Positions 17,499-26,999 of a stretch of 64,000 nt of DNA are shown piece by piece. This DNA is from Streptomyces drozdowiczii (lineage in GTDB: Bacteria > Actinomycetota > Actinomycetes > Streptomycetales > Streptomycetaceae). The translations under genes and the position numbers were made by a program. The stretch's first letter is position 1, and each line of letters opens with the position of its first letter. The stretch lies in contig NZ_CP098740.1 in NCBI RefSeq assembly GCF_026167665.1, positions 2,542,001-2,606,000 on the forward strand, read 5' to 3'. The notes below the pieces were generated by a model. That model searched no databases, was not told the DNA's origin, and saw only the letters and a program-made list of their open reading frames with translations.

Positions 17499-19141
17499 AT
17501 GCACACCGGACAACTCACACTTCAGAACGTCACCCGCCGCTACGACGACCGCGTCGTGCTGGACGACGTCACCTTCACCGTCAGGCCCGGCGAGCGGGCC
17601 GGCATCATCGGCGACAACGGCGCCGGCAAGTCCACGCTGCTCCGGCTGATCGCCGGGCTCGACCGGCCCGACAACGGCGAGCTGACCGTCGTCGCGCCCG
17701 GCGGCTCGGGCTACCTCGCCCAGGCGCTCGCCCTGCCGGCCGGGGCCACCGTCCAGGACGCGGTGGACGCGGCGCTGGCCGGGCTGCGGGAGCTGGAGGC
17801 CCGGATGCGCCGGGCCGAGGCCGGGCTCGCGGGCCTGGCCGGCGCGGAGCTGACCGCCGCGCTGGAGGCGTACGCGGAGCTGGTCGCGCGGTACGAGGCG
17901 CGGGCCGGTTACGAGGCCGACGCGCGGGTGGACATCGCCCTGCACGGTCTCGGGCTGCCCGGCCTGGACCGGGACCGGCCGCTGTCCACGCTGTCGGGCG
18001 GCGAGCGGTCGCGGCTGGCGCTGGCGGGGACGCTGGCCTCCCGGCCGGAGCTGCTGCTGCTCGACGAGCCGACCAACGACCTGGACGACCGGGCGGTGGA
18101 CTGGCTGGAGAACCACCTGCGGGCGCACCGGGGCACCGTGCTCGCGGTGACGCACGACCGGGTGTTCCTGGAACGGGTCACCACGACGATCCTGGAGGTC
18201 GGCGAGGGCCGGGTGACCCGGTACGGGGACGGCTACGAGGGCTACCTCGCCGCGAAGGCCGCCGACCGCCGGCGCCGGCTGCGGGAGTACGCGGAGTGGT
18301 GCGAGGAACTGGCCCGCAACCGCGAGCTGGCCGCGTCCAACGTGGCCCGGCTGGAAGCGATCCCGCGCAAGGTGCCGCTCAGCGTGTTCGGGCACGGCGG
18401 GTTCCGGGCGCGGGGCGGGGGCACGGGGCGATGGTCCGCATCCGCAACGCGAAGGAGCGCGTCGAGCGGCTGACGGAGCGGCCGGTCGCGCCGCCGCCCG
18501 ATCCGCTGGTGTTCGCCGCCCGGGTGACCACCGCCGGGGCGTCCGCTCCCCCGGTCGCGGCGGAGCTGGCCGGGGTCCGTGTCGGCCACCGCCTCTCCGT
18601 GCCCGCGCTGCGGATCGGGGGCACGGAGAGGCTGCTGGTCACGGGGGCGAACGGGGCCGGCAAGTCGACGCTCATGCGGGTGCTCGCGGGTGAGCTGCGG
18701 CCGGACGCGGGGACCGTGCGGACGTGGGGGCGGGTCGGGCATCTGCGCCAGGAGGAGACGCCGTGGCCGGCCGGTCTGACGCTCCCGGAGGCTTACGCGT
18801 ACGGCCGCGGCGGCGATCTCGACGCGCACACGGAACACCTGCTGTCGCTGGGCCTGTTCGGCCCGGCGGACCTGCGCCTCCGGGTGGGCGAGCTGTCCTA
18901 CGGGCAGCGGCGCCGGATCGAACTGGCCCGGCTGGTCGGCGATCCCGTCGATCTGCTGCTGCTCGACGAGCCGACGAACCACCTCTCACCGGCGCTGGTG
19001 GAGGAGCTGGAGGGGGCCTTGGCCGGGTTCGGGGGCGCGGTGGTCGTGGTCACGCACGACCGGCGGCTGCGAGACCGCTTCCGTGGCCGGAGGCTGGAAC
19101 TGGACGGGGGACGGGTGGTGGAACGTGCGGAAGCGGCATGA
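17499..19141 (+). pseudogene. ABC-F family ATPase (ribosome protection type), frameshifted near 18420
   Basis: Twin-ATPase ABC-F protein without membrane segments, about 547 residues when repaired. The first NBD has GDNGAGKST, LSGGERSR and LLLLDEPTNDLD. The linker (RRRLREYAEWCEELARNREL) would reach the ribosome. The second NBD has GANGAGKST, LSYGQRRR and LLLLDEPTNHLS. The frame breaks in the linker; adding one G to the five-G run at 18417-18421 joins FRARGGG to HGAMVRIRNAKERVERLT. ATG 17499 has AGGGG upstream. Domain layout matches actinobacterial resistance or self-protection ABC-Fs (TlrC/OleB/LmrC type) displacing antibiotics from the ribosome; the drug is unknown. Typed pseudogene only because of the break. 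Confidence 0.87.
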
Positions 19142-19174
19142 TTGGCCGATAAACCACTGATTCGATGGCTGAAA

Positions 19175-19198
19175 CCGGCCCCCTCCATAGGGGGCCGG
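19175..19198. terminator. Hairpin terminator after ABC-F gene
   Basis: A perfect 10-bp stem (arms CCGGCCCCCT 19175-19184 and AGGGGGCCGG 19189-19198) with a 4-base loop, 33 bases after the ABC-F stop. Confidence 0.8.
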
Positions 19199-19273
19199 CG
19201 CCGGTCATATGAACACCAGCCGACTTATGGACAGCTGGCTCACAACTGGCTCATAGACGACCCCTGGGGGGCT

Positions 19274-20938
19274 TTGCATCTGTCCGCACTGAAATCCGGC
19301 CGCACCGGCCGCGCGCGCTCGAAGCGCGCGAGCCGGGTCGCGGCCTGCACCGCGCTCGTCCTCTCCGCCGGCATGCTGCTGGCGGCTCCGGCCTCGGCCG
19401 ACGACGCGAAGGGCGCCGAGGCGCCGAAGGCCGTGGGCTCGACGCCGCGCATGGACATCACCGGCGACGGCAAGAGCGACATCCTCTACCAGACGCGGGA
19501 GGGGTACCTGTTCCAGTCGGTGGGTGGGACGGTGGCCGACTACCCCGTCGGGTTCCACGACCCCAAGGACGAGCGGATCGTCTTCAAGGACATCATCGCC
19601 CCGGGTGACCTGCAGGGCGACGGCATGCCCGAGCTCCTCACCCTGACGGCGTCCGGCACGCTCACCCTGCACCCGATGGTGGGCATGGACCCGACGGGAG
19701 GCACTCCCACCTGGTCCGGTACGGGCTGGCAGAAGTACAACAAGATCGTCGCGCCGGGCGACCTGACGGGCGACGGTCACAACGACCTGATCGCGCGCAC
19801 GCCCGCCGGTGACGTCTACCTCTACGTCTCCACCGGGCGCATCGAGGGCCAGCCCTTCGAGCCCGCCGTCAAGGTGGCCTCCGGCTGGAACGCGTACGAC
19901 CAGATCGTCGGCCTGAACGACTCGACCGGCGACGGGATCGGCGATGTCGTCACCCGGACGCCCTCCGGTGACCTGTACTTCCACATGGGCACCGGAGACG
20001 CGTCGAAGCCCTTCAAGGCGGCGTCCAAGATCGGCTACGGGTTCGACACGTACAACCAGCTCGTGGGTGTCGACGACATCAACGGGGACGGCTACGGCGA
20101 CCTCATGGGCCGCACGCCGAACGGTGACACGTACCTCTACCGCTTCTCGGGCTACGGCCACTACCGGGCGCGTATCCACGGCACCTTCGGGTGGCAGAAG
20201 GCGGCCATGTTCGTCGGGGCGGGCGGCAACCCGGACTTCGGCAAGCGCAGCCTCATGGGGGTCACCTCGGAGGGCTCCGGGTATGTGTACGACTCCAAGA
20301 ACAACGGCCAGTTCTTCCCCCGCGAGAGCCGGTTCGCCTTCCCCGAGGGCTGGGTGCGGGTGGCCTCGTCGCTCGGCGACGACGGGCGGGCGGACAACCT
20401 CTGGGTGCGCGATGGCGTGCTGTACGGCGCGAGTGGGCGGATCAGCGCCGGCTGGGACATCTACAACGACCTCATCGGCCCCGGCGACCTGAGCGGTGAC
20501 GGCGCGGGCGACGTGCTCGCGCGCGACGCCAAGGGCGACCTGTACCTGTACCAGGGCAAGGACCAGGGCAAGGCGCTCGCGGCGAAGATCAAGGTGGGCT
20601 ACGGCTACGGCTCGTACCGCCACATCGTCGGCGCCGGTGACCTCACGGGTGACGGGCGGGCGGATGTGGTGGCCATCGCCAATGACGGCACGCTGTATCT
20701 GTACGAGGGTACGGGAAACGCGTCCGCGCCGCTGAAGGCGCGCGTCAAGATCGGTTCCGGCTTCGACATCTACAACAAGTTCGCCGCGGTGGGTGACCTC
20801 AACGGGGACGGCAGGACCGACCTGGTCGGGGTCAACGGATACGGCGACCTGTACCGGTACACGTCGACGGGGACCGGCAAGGTCAACAAGCGGGTGCGGA
20901 TCGGGTACGGCTTCAACGTCTACACGGCCCTGCGCTGA
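19274..20938 (+). CDS. Secreted FG-GAP/VCBS repeat protein
   Basis: About 554 residues. The signal peptide carries RSKRASR, a hydrophobic core and cleavage site APASA-DD near residue 42. The rest is a chain of at least eight repeats, each with a calcium-binding D-x-[TNSD]-G-D-G-x-x-D loop: DITGDGKSDIL, DLQGDGMPELL, DLTGDGHNDLI, DSTGDGIGDVV, DINGDGYGDLM, DLSGDGAGDVL, DLTGDGRADVV, DLNGDGRTDLV. This gives a beta-propeller like integrin alpha chains, used for extracellular binding. TTG 19274 is chosen because the signal peptide follows; an upstream TTG at 19142 would add 44 residues. No catalytic domain is visible. Confidence 0.85.
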   Translation: MHLSALKSGRTGRARSKRASRVAACTALVLSAGMLLAAPASADDAKGAEAPKAVGSTPRMDITGDGKSDILYQTREGYLFQSVGGTVADYPVGFHDPKDERIVFKDIIAPGDLQGDGMPELLTLTASGTLTLHPMVGMDPTGGTPTWSGTGWQKYNKIVAPGDLTGDGHNDLIARTPAGDVYLYVSTGRIEGQPFEPAVKVASGWNAYDQIVGLNDSTGDGIGDVVTRTPSGDLYFHMGTGDASKPFKAASKIGYGFDTYNQLVGVDDINGDGYGDLMGRTPNGDTYLYRFSGYGHYRARIHGTFGWQKAAMFVGAGGNPDFGKRSLMGVTSEGSGYVYDSKNNGQFFPRESRFAFPEGWVRVASSLGDDGRADNLWVRDGVLYGASGRISAGWDIYNDLIGPGDLSGDGAGDVLARDAKGDLYLYQGKDQGKALAAKIKVGYGYGSYRHIVGAGDLTGDGRADVVAIANDGTLYLYEGTGNASAPLKARVKIGSGFDIYNKFAAVGDLNGDGRTDLVGVNGYGDLYRYTSTGTGKVNKRVRIGYGFNVYTALR

Positions 20939-20943
20939 TCCCC

Positions 20944-20977
20944 CGTGCGGCGGCGGCCCTTGTGCCGCCGCCGCACG
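20944..20977. terminator. Bidirectional hairpin terminator
   Basis: A perfect 14-bp GC stem (20944-20957 with 20964-20977) and 6-base loop, between the convergent ends of the FG-GAP gene and the OmpA-family gene. Confidence 0.85.
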
Positions 20978-20984
20978 GTGCGGG

Positions 20985-21617
20985 TCAGCTCTGCGAGCCG
21001 GTCTCGGTCTCGCCGCGCTGGAAGGAGACCTCCACGCGGCGGTTCTTCCGGCGGCCGTCCTCGTCGTCGTTGCTGGCGATGGGGTAGTCCTCGCCGTAGC
21101 CGCGGATCTCGAAGGTGATCCCGGAGCCGCCGAGCGCCTCGTCCAGCACGTTGTGGACGGCCTCGGCGCGCTTCTTGGACAGCACGTCGCCGTGCTCGGA
21201 GGATCCGAGGTCGTCGGTGAACCCGAAGACCCTGACCTTCTTGGCGTCCTGCCGCTTGATCTCCTCGGCGATGGCGTTGATCCGCCCCTTGGCCTCACCG
21301 CTGAGCTTGGCGCTGTCCTTGCCGAAGAGCACTTCCGCCTGGAGGGCGAACTTGATGTCGGCGTTGGTGTCCTCACGACGCTCCTCGCCGCCGAGGTCCT
21401 CGATGACGGACTTGATGTCGAGGACTTTGGGCGCGGCGAGGGTGGCGCCTTCGGGGAGCTTCAGGTCGGTGTCGTGGGGGTCGATCTCGACGGGGGGTTC
21501 GGCGGACGCGGAGGGGTAGGGACTGTCACCGGCAACCGCGTGCGGGGCCACGGCCCCGACGACCCCGAGGGCGACCGCCCCGGCGAGGAGGGTTGTGGTG
21601 ACGCGGCGGGGGGTCAT
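20985..21617 (-). CDS. Exported OmpA-family protein, distal gene of Tad locus
   Basis: A 210-residue secreted protein with signal peptide (PRRVTTTLLAGAVALGVVGA, cleavage near HAVA-GD) and an OmpA C-terminal peptidoglycan-binding domain (about residues 95-205). Landmarks are VLFGKDSAKLSGEAKGRI, VRVFGFTDDLGSSEHGDVLSKKRAEAV and EDGRRKNRRVEVSF, including the Asp and Arg that bind diaminopimelate in this fold. In a Gram-positive it would hold to the wall. Its ATG overlaps the upstream lipoprotein stop (ATGA), so the two are translationally coupled. Position suggests it anchors the pilus or the lipoprotein to peptidoglycan. Confidence 0.9.
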   Translation of the reverse strand: MTPRRVTTTLLAGAVALGVVGAVAPHAVAGDSPYPSASAEPPVEIDPHDTDLKLPEGATLAAPKVLDIKSVIEDLGGEERREDTNADIKFALQAEVLFGKDSAKLSGEAKGRINAIAEEIKRQDAKKVRVFGFTDDLGSSEHGDVLSKKRAEAVHNVLDEALGGSGITFEIRGYGEDYPIASNDDEDGRRKNRRVEVSFQRGETETGSQS

Positions 21618-22216
21618 CCGGAGATCTCGATCGTCGCCGAGCTGAAGCCCGGGAACTGAACGCTCACCTCGGAGGTCGTCGGAGCGGGTGCCGGGAACTG
21701 GGCGAAGAAGGGCAGACTCGCGCCCGCGTCGATGCCGGAGTCGTAGTTCGTCGTGGTCAGCGGACGGTCGTTGGTGTCCCGGAGCACGTAATAGCGCTTC
21801 TTCGCCTGGGAGTCCACCAGCGTCATCGCCGCCAGGGAGGGGCCCGTAGCGACGACCGCCTCTTCCTTGCCGCTCCACTCGACCGGCGTGACCACGCGGC
21901 TGCCGGAAGTGTTCTTCAGCTCGCCCGTCAGCGTGAGGAAGCCGCCCTGGTCACGTTGGGCGGTGTGGATCACCATGTCGATGCCCATGGCGCCCTTGAC
22001 GGTCGCCAGAACCTTGCTGGTGTCCGCATCCGTCTCACCCTGTCCGGCCGGCTTCTTCTCTCCGGCCTCGGACGCCGCGGACGAGCTCGAAGGGGCCTTG
22101 TTCCCCGCGTCGGCCTTGTCGTCCCCGCCGCAAGCGGCCACGGAAAGTGTCAACGTCCCGATCAGCAATGCTGCGGCACCGGTTCGGCGCATGCTTCTCA
22201 CGTACCGAATACTCAT
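21614..22216 (-). CDS. Lipoprotein of Tad locus
   Basis: A 200-residue lipoprotein with lipobox SVAAC (Cys29), then a Ser/Ala/Lys linker and a folded domain. The domain (MVIHTAQRDQGGFLTLTGELKNTSG, VTPVEWSG, LRDTNDRPLTTTNYDSGIDAG, SATIEIS at the end) resembles an extracellular immunoglobulin-like beta sandwich of the DUF4352/FxLYD kind, but I cannot assign it securely. It is coupled by ATGA to the OmpA-family gene, suggesting a pair acting between membrane and wall. Confidence 0.8.
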   Translation of the reverse strand: MSIRYVRSMRRTGAAALLIGTLTLSVAACGGDDKADAGNKAPSSSSAASEAGEKKPAGQGETDADTSKVLATVKGAMGIDMVIHTAQRDQGGFLTLTGELKNTSGSRVVTPVEWSGKEEAVVATGPSLAAMTLVDSQAKKRYYVLRDTNDRPLTTTNYDSGIDAGASLPFFAQFPAPAPTTSEVSVQFPGFSSATIEISG

Positions 22217-22249
22217 TGCTCCAGTTCCTTTGCGTTCACTCGCGATCGG

Positions 22250-22909
22250 TCAGTTTTCGGCCAGATGGACGGAAAAGAAATCGGCCATGTCGGGCATGGG
22301 TTCCGTTCCTTCGGGATCAATCCCCCATTCCAAGCCACCGTCACAGCGAACCTTGCCGATCGGCTTATCCGGCGTATCCGGCGCGTCCGGGTCCGGGGTC
22401 GGGCTGGGGTCGGGGCTGGGATCTTCGTCCGGGTCACTGCCCGGGTCCGGAATGAACGTGCAGCGCGGTTCGACGACGGCCACGGCCACGGCTGTCGCCT
22501 TCTTTCCCGCGCTGCCCGGAATGACGTTCGTGCTCATGCCCTTGTCGGACCTCAGGCTGACCTCATAGCCCCACCTGCCGTCGGCCAGTGGCCGGCACCG
22601 AACCTCGCTCGCCCTGTTCCGTGCGGCGAAGTCCGCTGCCTTCCCGCAGGCGTCTCCGGTCACTCCGACGAAGGCGGCGTTGAACACGGAGTCCAGGTAG
22701 TCGGGGTCCGTGAGGTGAGCCTCCAGATCCGGAGCGAGCAGGCCGCGCGATTCCTTGGCCGCCGCCAGCGCCGCGGCATCGGCCGCGCTCTGCGCACCAT
22801 TGCGCTGGATGTCGGCTTCGCCGAAAGCCAGGAAGATCAACGCGACGAAGAGCAGGCCGGTCACCGCTGCGATGTACAGCGGCGTGGCCTGCCCCGACTC
22901 GCGCTTCAC
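22250..22909 (-). CDS. TadG-like pilus assembly protein
   Basis: A 219-residue protein starting KRESGQATPLYIAAVTGLLFVALIFLAF: a short basic leader and one N-terminal membrane helix, as in TadE/TadG-type minor pilins, though Thr replaces Glu at +5. ADIQRNGAQSAADAAALAAAKESRG is the typical TadG segment after the helix. The C-terminus has an Asp/Pro/Ser repeat stretch and three Cys. It starts inside the stop of the Flp-like pilin (ATGA overlap). Confidence 0.82.
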   Translation of the reverse strand: MKRESGQATPLYIAAVTGLLFVALIFLAFGEADIQRNGAQSAADAAALAAAKESRGLLAPDLEAHLTDPDYLDSVFNAAFVGVTGDACGKAADFAARNRASEVRCRPLADGRWGYEVSLRSDKGMSTNVIPGSAGKKATAVAVAVVEPRCTFIPDPGSDPDEDPSPDPSPTPDPDAPDTPDKPIGKVRCDGGLEWGIDPEGTEPMPDMADFFSVHLAEN

Positions 22910-23163
22910 CCCTTCGATCCCCCGCCGGAACCGCCGTTGAGAACGGAGTCGATCTTCGCCTTGAACTTCGTGGCGATCGTCGTACCCAGGTTCGTGCTCA
23001 TCAGCGCGATCACGATCGCGACCACGAGGATGGTGATGCCGACATACTCGATCGCACCCTGCCCCTTGTCGCTGCGGCGCTTGACCGCCTCCATGACGGT
23101 GTTCTTCCAGCCGTTGACGTACGTCCGCGTGGTGACAACAGCCTGCAGCATCATGTCCGTCAT
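22906..23163 (-). CDS. Flp-like major pilin (type IVb)
   Basis: An 85-residue pilin with a basic leader, then GQGAIEYVGITILVVAIVIA. Cutting after the Gly gives the class III mature N-terminus QGAIEY with Glu at +5 and Tyr at +6, the Flp signature recognised by TadV-type peptidases. The leader (about 35 residues) is longer than in Gram-negative Flp. The C-terminus is Gly/Ser-rich. GGAGGG stands just before ATG 23163. It likely forms the pilus fibre. Confidence 0.88.
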   Translation of the reverse strand: MTDMMLQAVVTTRTYVNGWKNTVMEAVKRRSDKGQGAIEYVGITILVVAIVIALMSTNLGTTIATKFKAKIDSVLNGGSGGGSKG

Positions 23164-23360
23164 GGTGCCCCCTCCGATTTCGACCGACCGGGAATCGGTC
23201 GTTGGTCGATGCCGATGAATAAAGCGGCGGTGATCCGCTGATGGGATATGCCCGGCGCGATCACATCCATCACCTTCACCTCCCGCCCGCTCAGCTCCGA
23301 ATGTCCCACAAATGGCCCCGGTGCGCGGCATTTCGTAGTGACCGATCTGCTGACTTGGGC

Positions 23361-24248
23361 TCAGCTGCCGAAGATCTCGTTGATGTTCACGTTCGCGGCG
23401 TAGTAGAACCCGACCGCGATCAGGATGATCGTGCCCGGGAGCATGAAGCTCGTGACGATCAGTGTGGCCTTCGGGACCGCCTTGGAGGCCTTGCGGCGGG
23501 CGTTCTGGGCGTCCGTGCGGCGCATGTCGTTGGCGATCTGGATCAACGTGTCCACGATGGGCGCGCCCAGTTCCTCGCCCTGTTGGAGCGCGGAGACGAA
23601 CATCGAGACCTGTTCGGACTCGTTGCGGCGGCGGAGCTGGTCGAAGGCGTCGCGTCTGCTCACGCCCATGTCCATCTGGCGCAGGGTGATGCGGAGTTCG
23701 TCCGACCACGGCCCGGTGTACTTCTCCGCCACCCGCTCCAGCGCCTGCCGGAAGCCGAGGCCGGCCGAGACGACGACCGCGAGGACGTCCAGGAAGTCGG
23801 GCAGGGTGCGCTCGATGTCGTCCTTGCGGCGGGCGATGGCCGCCCGGATGATCACGTCCGTCCAGAACAGGCCGTAGACGAGCAGGATGACGGCCAGCAC
23901 CACCTGCCCGTTCATCAGCATCGCCAGGGCGGCGAGGATGCCGAGCCCGCCGAAGACCGCGCGCCGGGCGGCGTAGCGGTCGACCGTCAGGCCGCGCGGA
24001 TTGCCCGCCATGTCGAGCTTCCGGCGGATCCGGTCGACCCGTCTGGGGCCCATCAGCGACAGGACCCGTGGCGCGTACCGCATGCCGATGCGGTCGATGG
24101 CCGAGCCGGCGGCGCTGGTGCGGCTGGCGCCGACCTCCAGGGCGAGCGCCAGGTCGCCGGGGAGCTTGGCGTCCGCGCGGTACATGCGCACGCCCTGGAA
24201 GACGCCGAGGACGGCGAGTCCCAGGACGGCGGCGAGCAGGATCTCCAT
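23361..24248 (-). CDS. tadC: TadC-like pilus assembly membrane protein (T2SS F family)
   Basis: A 295-residue T2SSF-domain protein with an N-terminal membrane helix, two central helices (AVFGGLGILAALAMLMNGQ, VVLAVILLVYGLFW) and a C-terminal helix (ATLIVTSFMLPGTIILIAVGF). The T2SSF core reads LPDFLDVLAVVVSAGLGFRQALERVAE and ELGAPIVDTLIQIANDMR. With TadB it forms the platform on which TadA acts. The start is ATG 24248, 17 bases after tadB. Confidence 0.92.
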   Translation of the reverse strand: MEILLAAVLGLAVLGVFQGVRMYRADAKLPGDLALALEVGASRTSAAGSAIDRIGMRYAPRVLSLMGPRRVDRIRRKLDMAGNPRGLTVDRYAARRAVFGGLGILAALAMLMNGQVVLAVILLVYGLFWTDVIIRAAIARRKDDIERTLPDFLDVLAVVVSAGLGFRQALERVAEKYTGPWSDELRITLRQMDMGVSRRDAFDQLRRRNESEQVSMFVSALQQGEELGAPIVDTLIQIANDMRRTDAQNARRKASKAVPKATLIVTSFMLPGTIILIAVGFYYAANVNINEIFGS

Positions 24249-24265
24249 GGGTGTCCTTCCGGCCC

Positions 24266-25203
24266 TCAGATGCGGACGCGCGTCAGGCGGTTGATCAGGA
24301 AGAAGCCGAGGGCGTACAGCCCGGCGGCGACGACGATCGCGATGCGGCCGGGGGTCGCGGCGGCCATGTCGTCCAGCGCGCCGCCCCGCATGGTGTTGAT
24401 GAGGAGCAGGAAGAGCAGCCCGAGCACGGGGACCGCGACGGCGGTGACCTTCACCTGGGAGAGGAGGGTGGTGACCTCGCGCCGGGTCTCCTTGCGCTCC
24501 TCCAGCGTGTTGGTGAGGTTGCGCAGCGAGGAGACGATGGTGCCGCCCGCCCGGTTGGAGAGGATGAGGGTGGAGACGAGGACGGTCAGCTCCCGGGAGG
24601 GCAGCCGTTCCACGAGTTCGTTGAGGGCGTCGTCCAGGGAGTGGCCGATGGCCAGGCGGTCCGCGACCCGGCGCAGCTCCTCGTGGGCAGGGTCGTCCAG
24701 CTCCTCGACGGCCATGGAGATCGCGGTGCGCAGGGCGAGTCCGGCCTGCGTGGCGTTGGCGAGGACGCGGGTGAGTTCGGGGAGCTGGCTGATGAACGCC
24801 TCGGTGCGTTTGGCGCGCTGCCAGTTGAGGAACGCGTTGCCGCCCCAGGCGCCGATCAGGACCGCGAGGAGCCCGAAGAACGAGGCGAAGACGGCCGCGG
24901 TGACGAAGTAGAGCCCGAGCAGGGCGGCGACGACGTACACCGCGTACTCGCCGGGCGTCAGGTCGAGCCCGGTGACGGCGAGCTTCCGCTCGATCCGCTT
25001 GCCGAGGGCGGTCCGGCGCAGCCTGCGGTCGACGGACCGGAAGCGCCGGACGCGCCCCTCGATCGCCGGGGGCCGGTCCGGGAGAGGCGGTCGATGAGCG
25101 CCCGCTGCTGTTCCCTGCCGGAGGCGTAGACATGCAGGCCGATGACGGCGAGCACACAGGCGATCAGGGTCACGCCGACCGTCAGGAGCGGCAGGTTGTC
25201 CAT
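24266..25203 (-). pseudogene. tadB: TadB-like pilus assembly membrane protein, frameshifted near 25070
   Basis: The second T2SSF-domain platform protein, about 312 residues when repaired. The N-terminal frame gives MDNLPLLTVGVTLIACVLAV and YASGREQQRALIDRLSR. Adding one base to the five-G run at 25068-25072 continues it as PPAIEGRVRRFRSVDRRLRR and GLDLTPGEYAVYVVAALLG. The T2SSF core is QLPELTRVLANATQAGLALR and SNRAGGTIVSSLRNLTNTLE. The 938-base span is 3n+2, as one missing base predicts. A downstream fragment from 24940 could be misread as a complete gene. Typed pseudogene only because of the break. Confidence 0.87.
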
Positions 25204-25244
25204 GTCGGGAAGCGCCTTCCGAACGAGGGGCGGGGGTGAGGGGG

Positions 25245-26585
25245 TCAGGCCGTCGGCGTACGGGTCAGCAGCTGCTCGTCCGTATGGGCGACCCCGAACG
25301 CCGGCGGGACCGTCTCGTTCGCCATGTAGAAGCGGTCCGCGACCCGGCGCGGCACGGGGAAGTACGCGAACTGCCCGTACACGCGCCCGTCCGCCGCCAT
25401 CGGGAGGGCGTCGAAGCGGCAGACGGAGACGATGCGGTAGTCCTCGCGGCCGTACGAGTCCACGACGGCGATCTCCGTGACGCGGCGGGAGCCGTCGCCG
25501 TGCCGGGTCAGCTGGATGATGACGTCGACGGCGCTGTTGATCTGGTCGTGGATCGCGGCGAACGGGATCTCGACCTCGGACATGGAGCTGAGGGTCTGGA
25601 GCCGCATCAGCGCGTCCTCCGCGCTGTTGGCGTGGACGGTGGCGAGGGACCCGTCGTGGCCGGTGGACATGGCCTGGAGCATGTCGAGCGTCTCGCCGCC
25701 CCGGACCTCGCCGACGATGATGCGGTCGGGCCGCATGCGCAGGGAGTTGCGGACGAGGTCGCGGATGGTGACCCGGCCCTTGCCCTCGACGTTGGGCGGC
25801 CGGCTCTCCAGCGTGATGACGTGCGACTGCTGGAGCCGCAGCTCGGCGGAGTCCTCGATGGTGACGATGCGCTCGCCGTCGGGGATCAGCCCGGAGAGCG
25901 CGTTGAGCAGCGTGGTCTTGCCGGTGCCGGTGGCGCCGGAGACGATCACGTTGAACTTGGCGCGGACGAAGCCGGCGAGCAGCAGCAGCATGGGCTCGTC
26001 CAGCGAGCCGAGCGCGATCATCTCCTGGAGCGTGAAGGCGCGGGGGAAGCGCCGGATGGTGAGGATCGGGCCGGACAGGGAGAGCGGCGGGATGACGACG
26101 TTGACGCGCTCGCCGGAGGGGAGCCGGGCGTCGACCATCGGATTCGACTCGTCCACGCGGCGGTTGACCGTGGAGACGATGCGTTCGATGGTCTGCATCA
26201 GCTGCTCGTTGGAGGAGAAGCGCATCGGGAGGAGTTCGAGGCGGCCGCCGCGCTCCACGTAGACCTGTTCGGGCCCGTTGACCATGATCTCGCTGATGGA
26301 GGCGTCCTCCAGGAGCGGTTCGAGGATGCCGAGGCCCAGTGCCTCGTCCACGACCCGGCGGATGAGCTGGGAGCGTTCCACGGAGGACAGGACGGGGCCC
26401 TCACGGCTGATGATGTGGCCGAGGACGCGTTCGAGCCGGGCCCTGCGGTCGGCCGCCGCGAGGGCGGACATCTCGGCGAGGTCGATCTCCTCCAGCAGTT
26501 TGGCGCGGTAGGCGCCGACGAGCCGGCTCTCCTCGCTCATCCCGTTCGCGGGTTCGGGGCTGGTGATGCGCGCCCGCAGGCTCAT
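25245..26585 (-). CDS. tadA: TadA/CpaF pilus assembly ATPase
   Basis: A 446-residue secretion ATPase (T2SS E/VirB11 superfamily) that powers pilus assembly. The N-terminal domain contains EPLLEDASISEIMVNGPEQVYVE. The P-loop is SGATGTGKTTLLNAL, followed by the Asp box VTIEDSAEL, Walker B PDRIIVGEVRGGE and the His box STGHDGSLATVHANS. All catalytic motifs are intact. It lies between the TadE-like genes and tadB in one transcriptional direction. Confidence 0.96.
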   Translation of the reverse strand: MSLRARITSPEPANGMSEESRLVGAYRAKLLEEIDLAEMSALAAADRRARLERVLGHIISREGPVLSSVERSQLIRRVVDEALGLGILEPLLEDASISEIMVNGPEQVYVERGGRLELLPMRFSSNEQLMQTIERIVSTVNRRVDESNPMVDARLPSGERVNVVIPPLSLSGPILTIRRFPRAFTLQEMIALGSLDEPMLLLLAGFVRAKFNVIVSGATGTGKTTLLNALSGLIPDGERIVTIEDSAELRLQQSHVITLESRPPNVEGKGRVTIRDLVRNSLRMRPDRIIVGEVRGGETLDMLQAMSTGHDGSLATVHANSAEDALMRLQTLSSMSEVEIPFAAIHDQINSAVDVIIQLTRHGDGSRRVTEIAVVDSYGREDYRIVSVCRFDALPMAADGRVYGQFAYFPVPRRVADRFYMANETVPPAFGVAHTDEQLLTRTPTA

Positions 26586-26630
26586 GTGATCGACTCCCTC
26601 GTTTCCTGTGGCCGCATGGTCGGTTCCGGG

Positions 26631-26999
26631 TCAGTCGCTCGGCATCGTGGCGCTCTTCTCGACGGAGCCGAAGGAGAACATCGGCAGCAGCGCGGGGATG
26701 GAAACCCGCACGGTGACGGTCACCGATTCCGCGCCGGCCCCGGTGCTGACGGTCGCCCCGTCCGCGAGCCAGCTGCTCATGGATGCCCGGGCCACCGCGC
26801 CCGCCCGGCCCTGCTGGTCCTCCGTCGACGCCACCCGGGCCGCCGCCCGCGCGGCCGTACCCGCCTGCTGGGCGGCGTAAACGGCGATGCCGAGCTGCGC
26901 CACGGCGAGCGCGACGACGAGGAGCAGGGTGAGCACACCCACGTACTCGATGGCGGCCTGCCCGCGCTGCCGGGAGCCGGAACGGCGGCGGGTCACCAT
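26631..26999 (-). CDS. TadE-like pseudopilin 1
   Basis: A 122-residue minor pilin. The basic leader ends RQRGQAAIEYVGVLTLLLVVAL; cleavage after Gly leaves QAAIEY with Glu+5/Tyr+6. A TadE helix and ARAAARVASTEDQQGRAG segment follow, then an extracellular beta-rich tail. Its start overlaps the end of the preceding TadE-like gene. Confidence 0.9.
   Translation of the reverse strand: MVTRRRSGSRQRGQAAIEYVGVLTLLLVVALAVAQLGIAVYAAQQAGTAARAAARVASTEDQQGRAGAVARASMSSWLADGATVSTGAGAESVTVTVRVSIPALLPMFSFGSVEKSATMPSD

Noticed and set aside
18420..18430. Programmed frameshift in the ABC-F gene
   Set aside because: No heptameric slippery site with a downstream stimulator stands out, and the same kind of one-base loss at G/C runs occurs in unrelated genes across the window.
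17242..21000. Antibiotic biosynthetic gene cluster around the ABC-F gene
   Set aside because: No biosynthetic core enzymes (PKS, NRPS, terpene synthase, lanthipeptide) occur anywhere in the window, so the ABC-F is treated as a stand-alone resistance or translation factor.
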